Positions 63,604-64,000 of a stretch of 64,000 bases of DNA are shown here, in pieces (position 1 is the first letter of the stretch; each line of letters starts with the position of its first letter). The notes under the pieces are model-generated. The model was given only the letters and a program-made list of their open reading frames with translations. It searched no databases and was not told where the DNA came from. The stretch comes from Watersipora subatra (taxonomy: Eukaryota; Bryozoa; Gymnolaemata; Cheilostomatida; Watersiporidae): assembly GCF_963576615.1 (NCBI RefSeq), contig NC_088708.1, positions 46,487,196 through 46,551,195 of the forward strand, written 5' to 3'. The position numbers and the translations under genes are program-made.

Positions 63604-64000
63604 GTATGTGTATATTCTTACCTCCCTAAATGCTCTTCATGAATACATTGGATTTTGTTTAATTTGTTCCGTACCCTTAAACAGTGATAATTATTTTAAG
63701 GAATTGATTGTAATTGTAGCAAATGTTTTATAAAAACTATGTAACAAATGCAGCTATTAAAAAATCCAAATTAAAAGATTAATAATCAGCAATAAAAATT
63801 TATACTGTTACTTTAACTGGCAACTTATTTTGAGTATTGGTATGATAAAGTGATCATAAATAGCGGGCTGGGCAGTACTCCAAGTTTGCTATATTACTTG
63901 TATATCGAATTACTAACCTGCATCCAACACTTGACTAGTTTCTAATTAATTTCCCCAGTTAGGGGCAGGTTTACCGGGGATTAGAAGTACCGTATATCCC
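63604..64000. other. Start of ABCA3-like intron 24
   Basis: AT-rich with no further exon before the window ends. The NBD2 exons must lie to the right. Confidence 0.6.

Overview
This is a window of animal nuclear DNA: AT-rich, with clean GT-AG introns, tRNA-derived SINEs, hAT and other terminal-inverted-repeat (TIR) DNA elements, and many minisatellites. Protein similarity and repeat content fit an invertebrate, perhaps a marine lophotrochozoan, but nothing here fixes the species. There are no bacterial operons, CRISPR arrays, rRNA genes or convincing tRNA genes, and I recognised no LTR retroelement or virus-derived gene.

Three host genes are present. (1) ETF1 (eRF1, the translation release factor) lies on the minus strand at 1936-6137. 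Eight coding exons are visible, and the last short C-terminal exon is not seen and probably lies left of the window. (2) A ZIP/SLC39 zinc transporter of the ZIP1-3 type lies on the plus strand at 13560-17100. Three coding exons give a complete 347-residue frame if the first in-frame ATG is the start. (3) An ABCA3-like lipid ABC transporter occupies the plus strand from 22731 past the right end. I resolved 24 coding exons (1,391 codons plus 2 nt, every junction phase-consistent) covering both transmembrane halves and the complete first nucleotide-binding domain. The second nucleotide-binding domain lies beyond 64000.

By region: 1-6137 is ETF1, with its likely promoter at about 6455-6650. 6650-13520 is intergenic, with a TTAA-flanked TIR element inserted into a 28-bp minisatellite and an old hAT element carrying a BED-finger remnant. 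13522-17500 is the ZIP gene. 17500-22717 is intergenic, with SINEs and foldback repeats. From 22718 onward is the ABCA3-like gene, whose introns make up most of the window.

The most striking property is the tandem-repeat load of the ABCA3-like gene. At least eleven unrelated arrays (units of 11, 12, 15, 24, 25, 29, 30, 30, 32, 32 and 70 bp) sit in its introns, including a 3.6-kb array of 24-bp units and a 1.36-kb array of 30-bp units that fills an intron. Several units are multiples of 3 and produce long but probably meaningless reading frames. Other points are a probable GC-AG intron, a 21-nt microexon, two hAT insertions with recognisable 8-bp target duplications, and several near-perfect foldbacks. 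I found no clearly new biochemical system; the unusual signal is structural (repeats, splicing and mobile elements). The three genes have unrelated jobs (translation termination, zinc uptake, lipid transport) and show no sign of working together.
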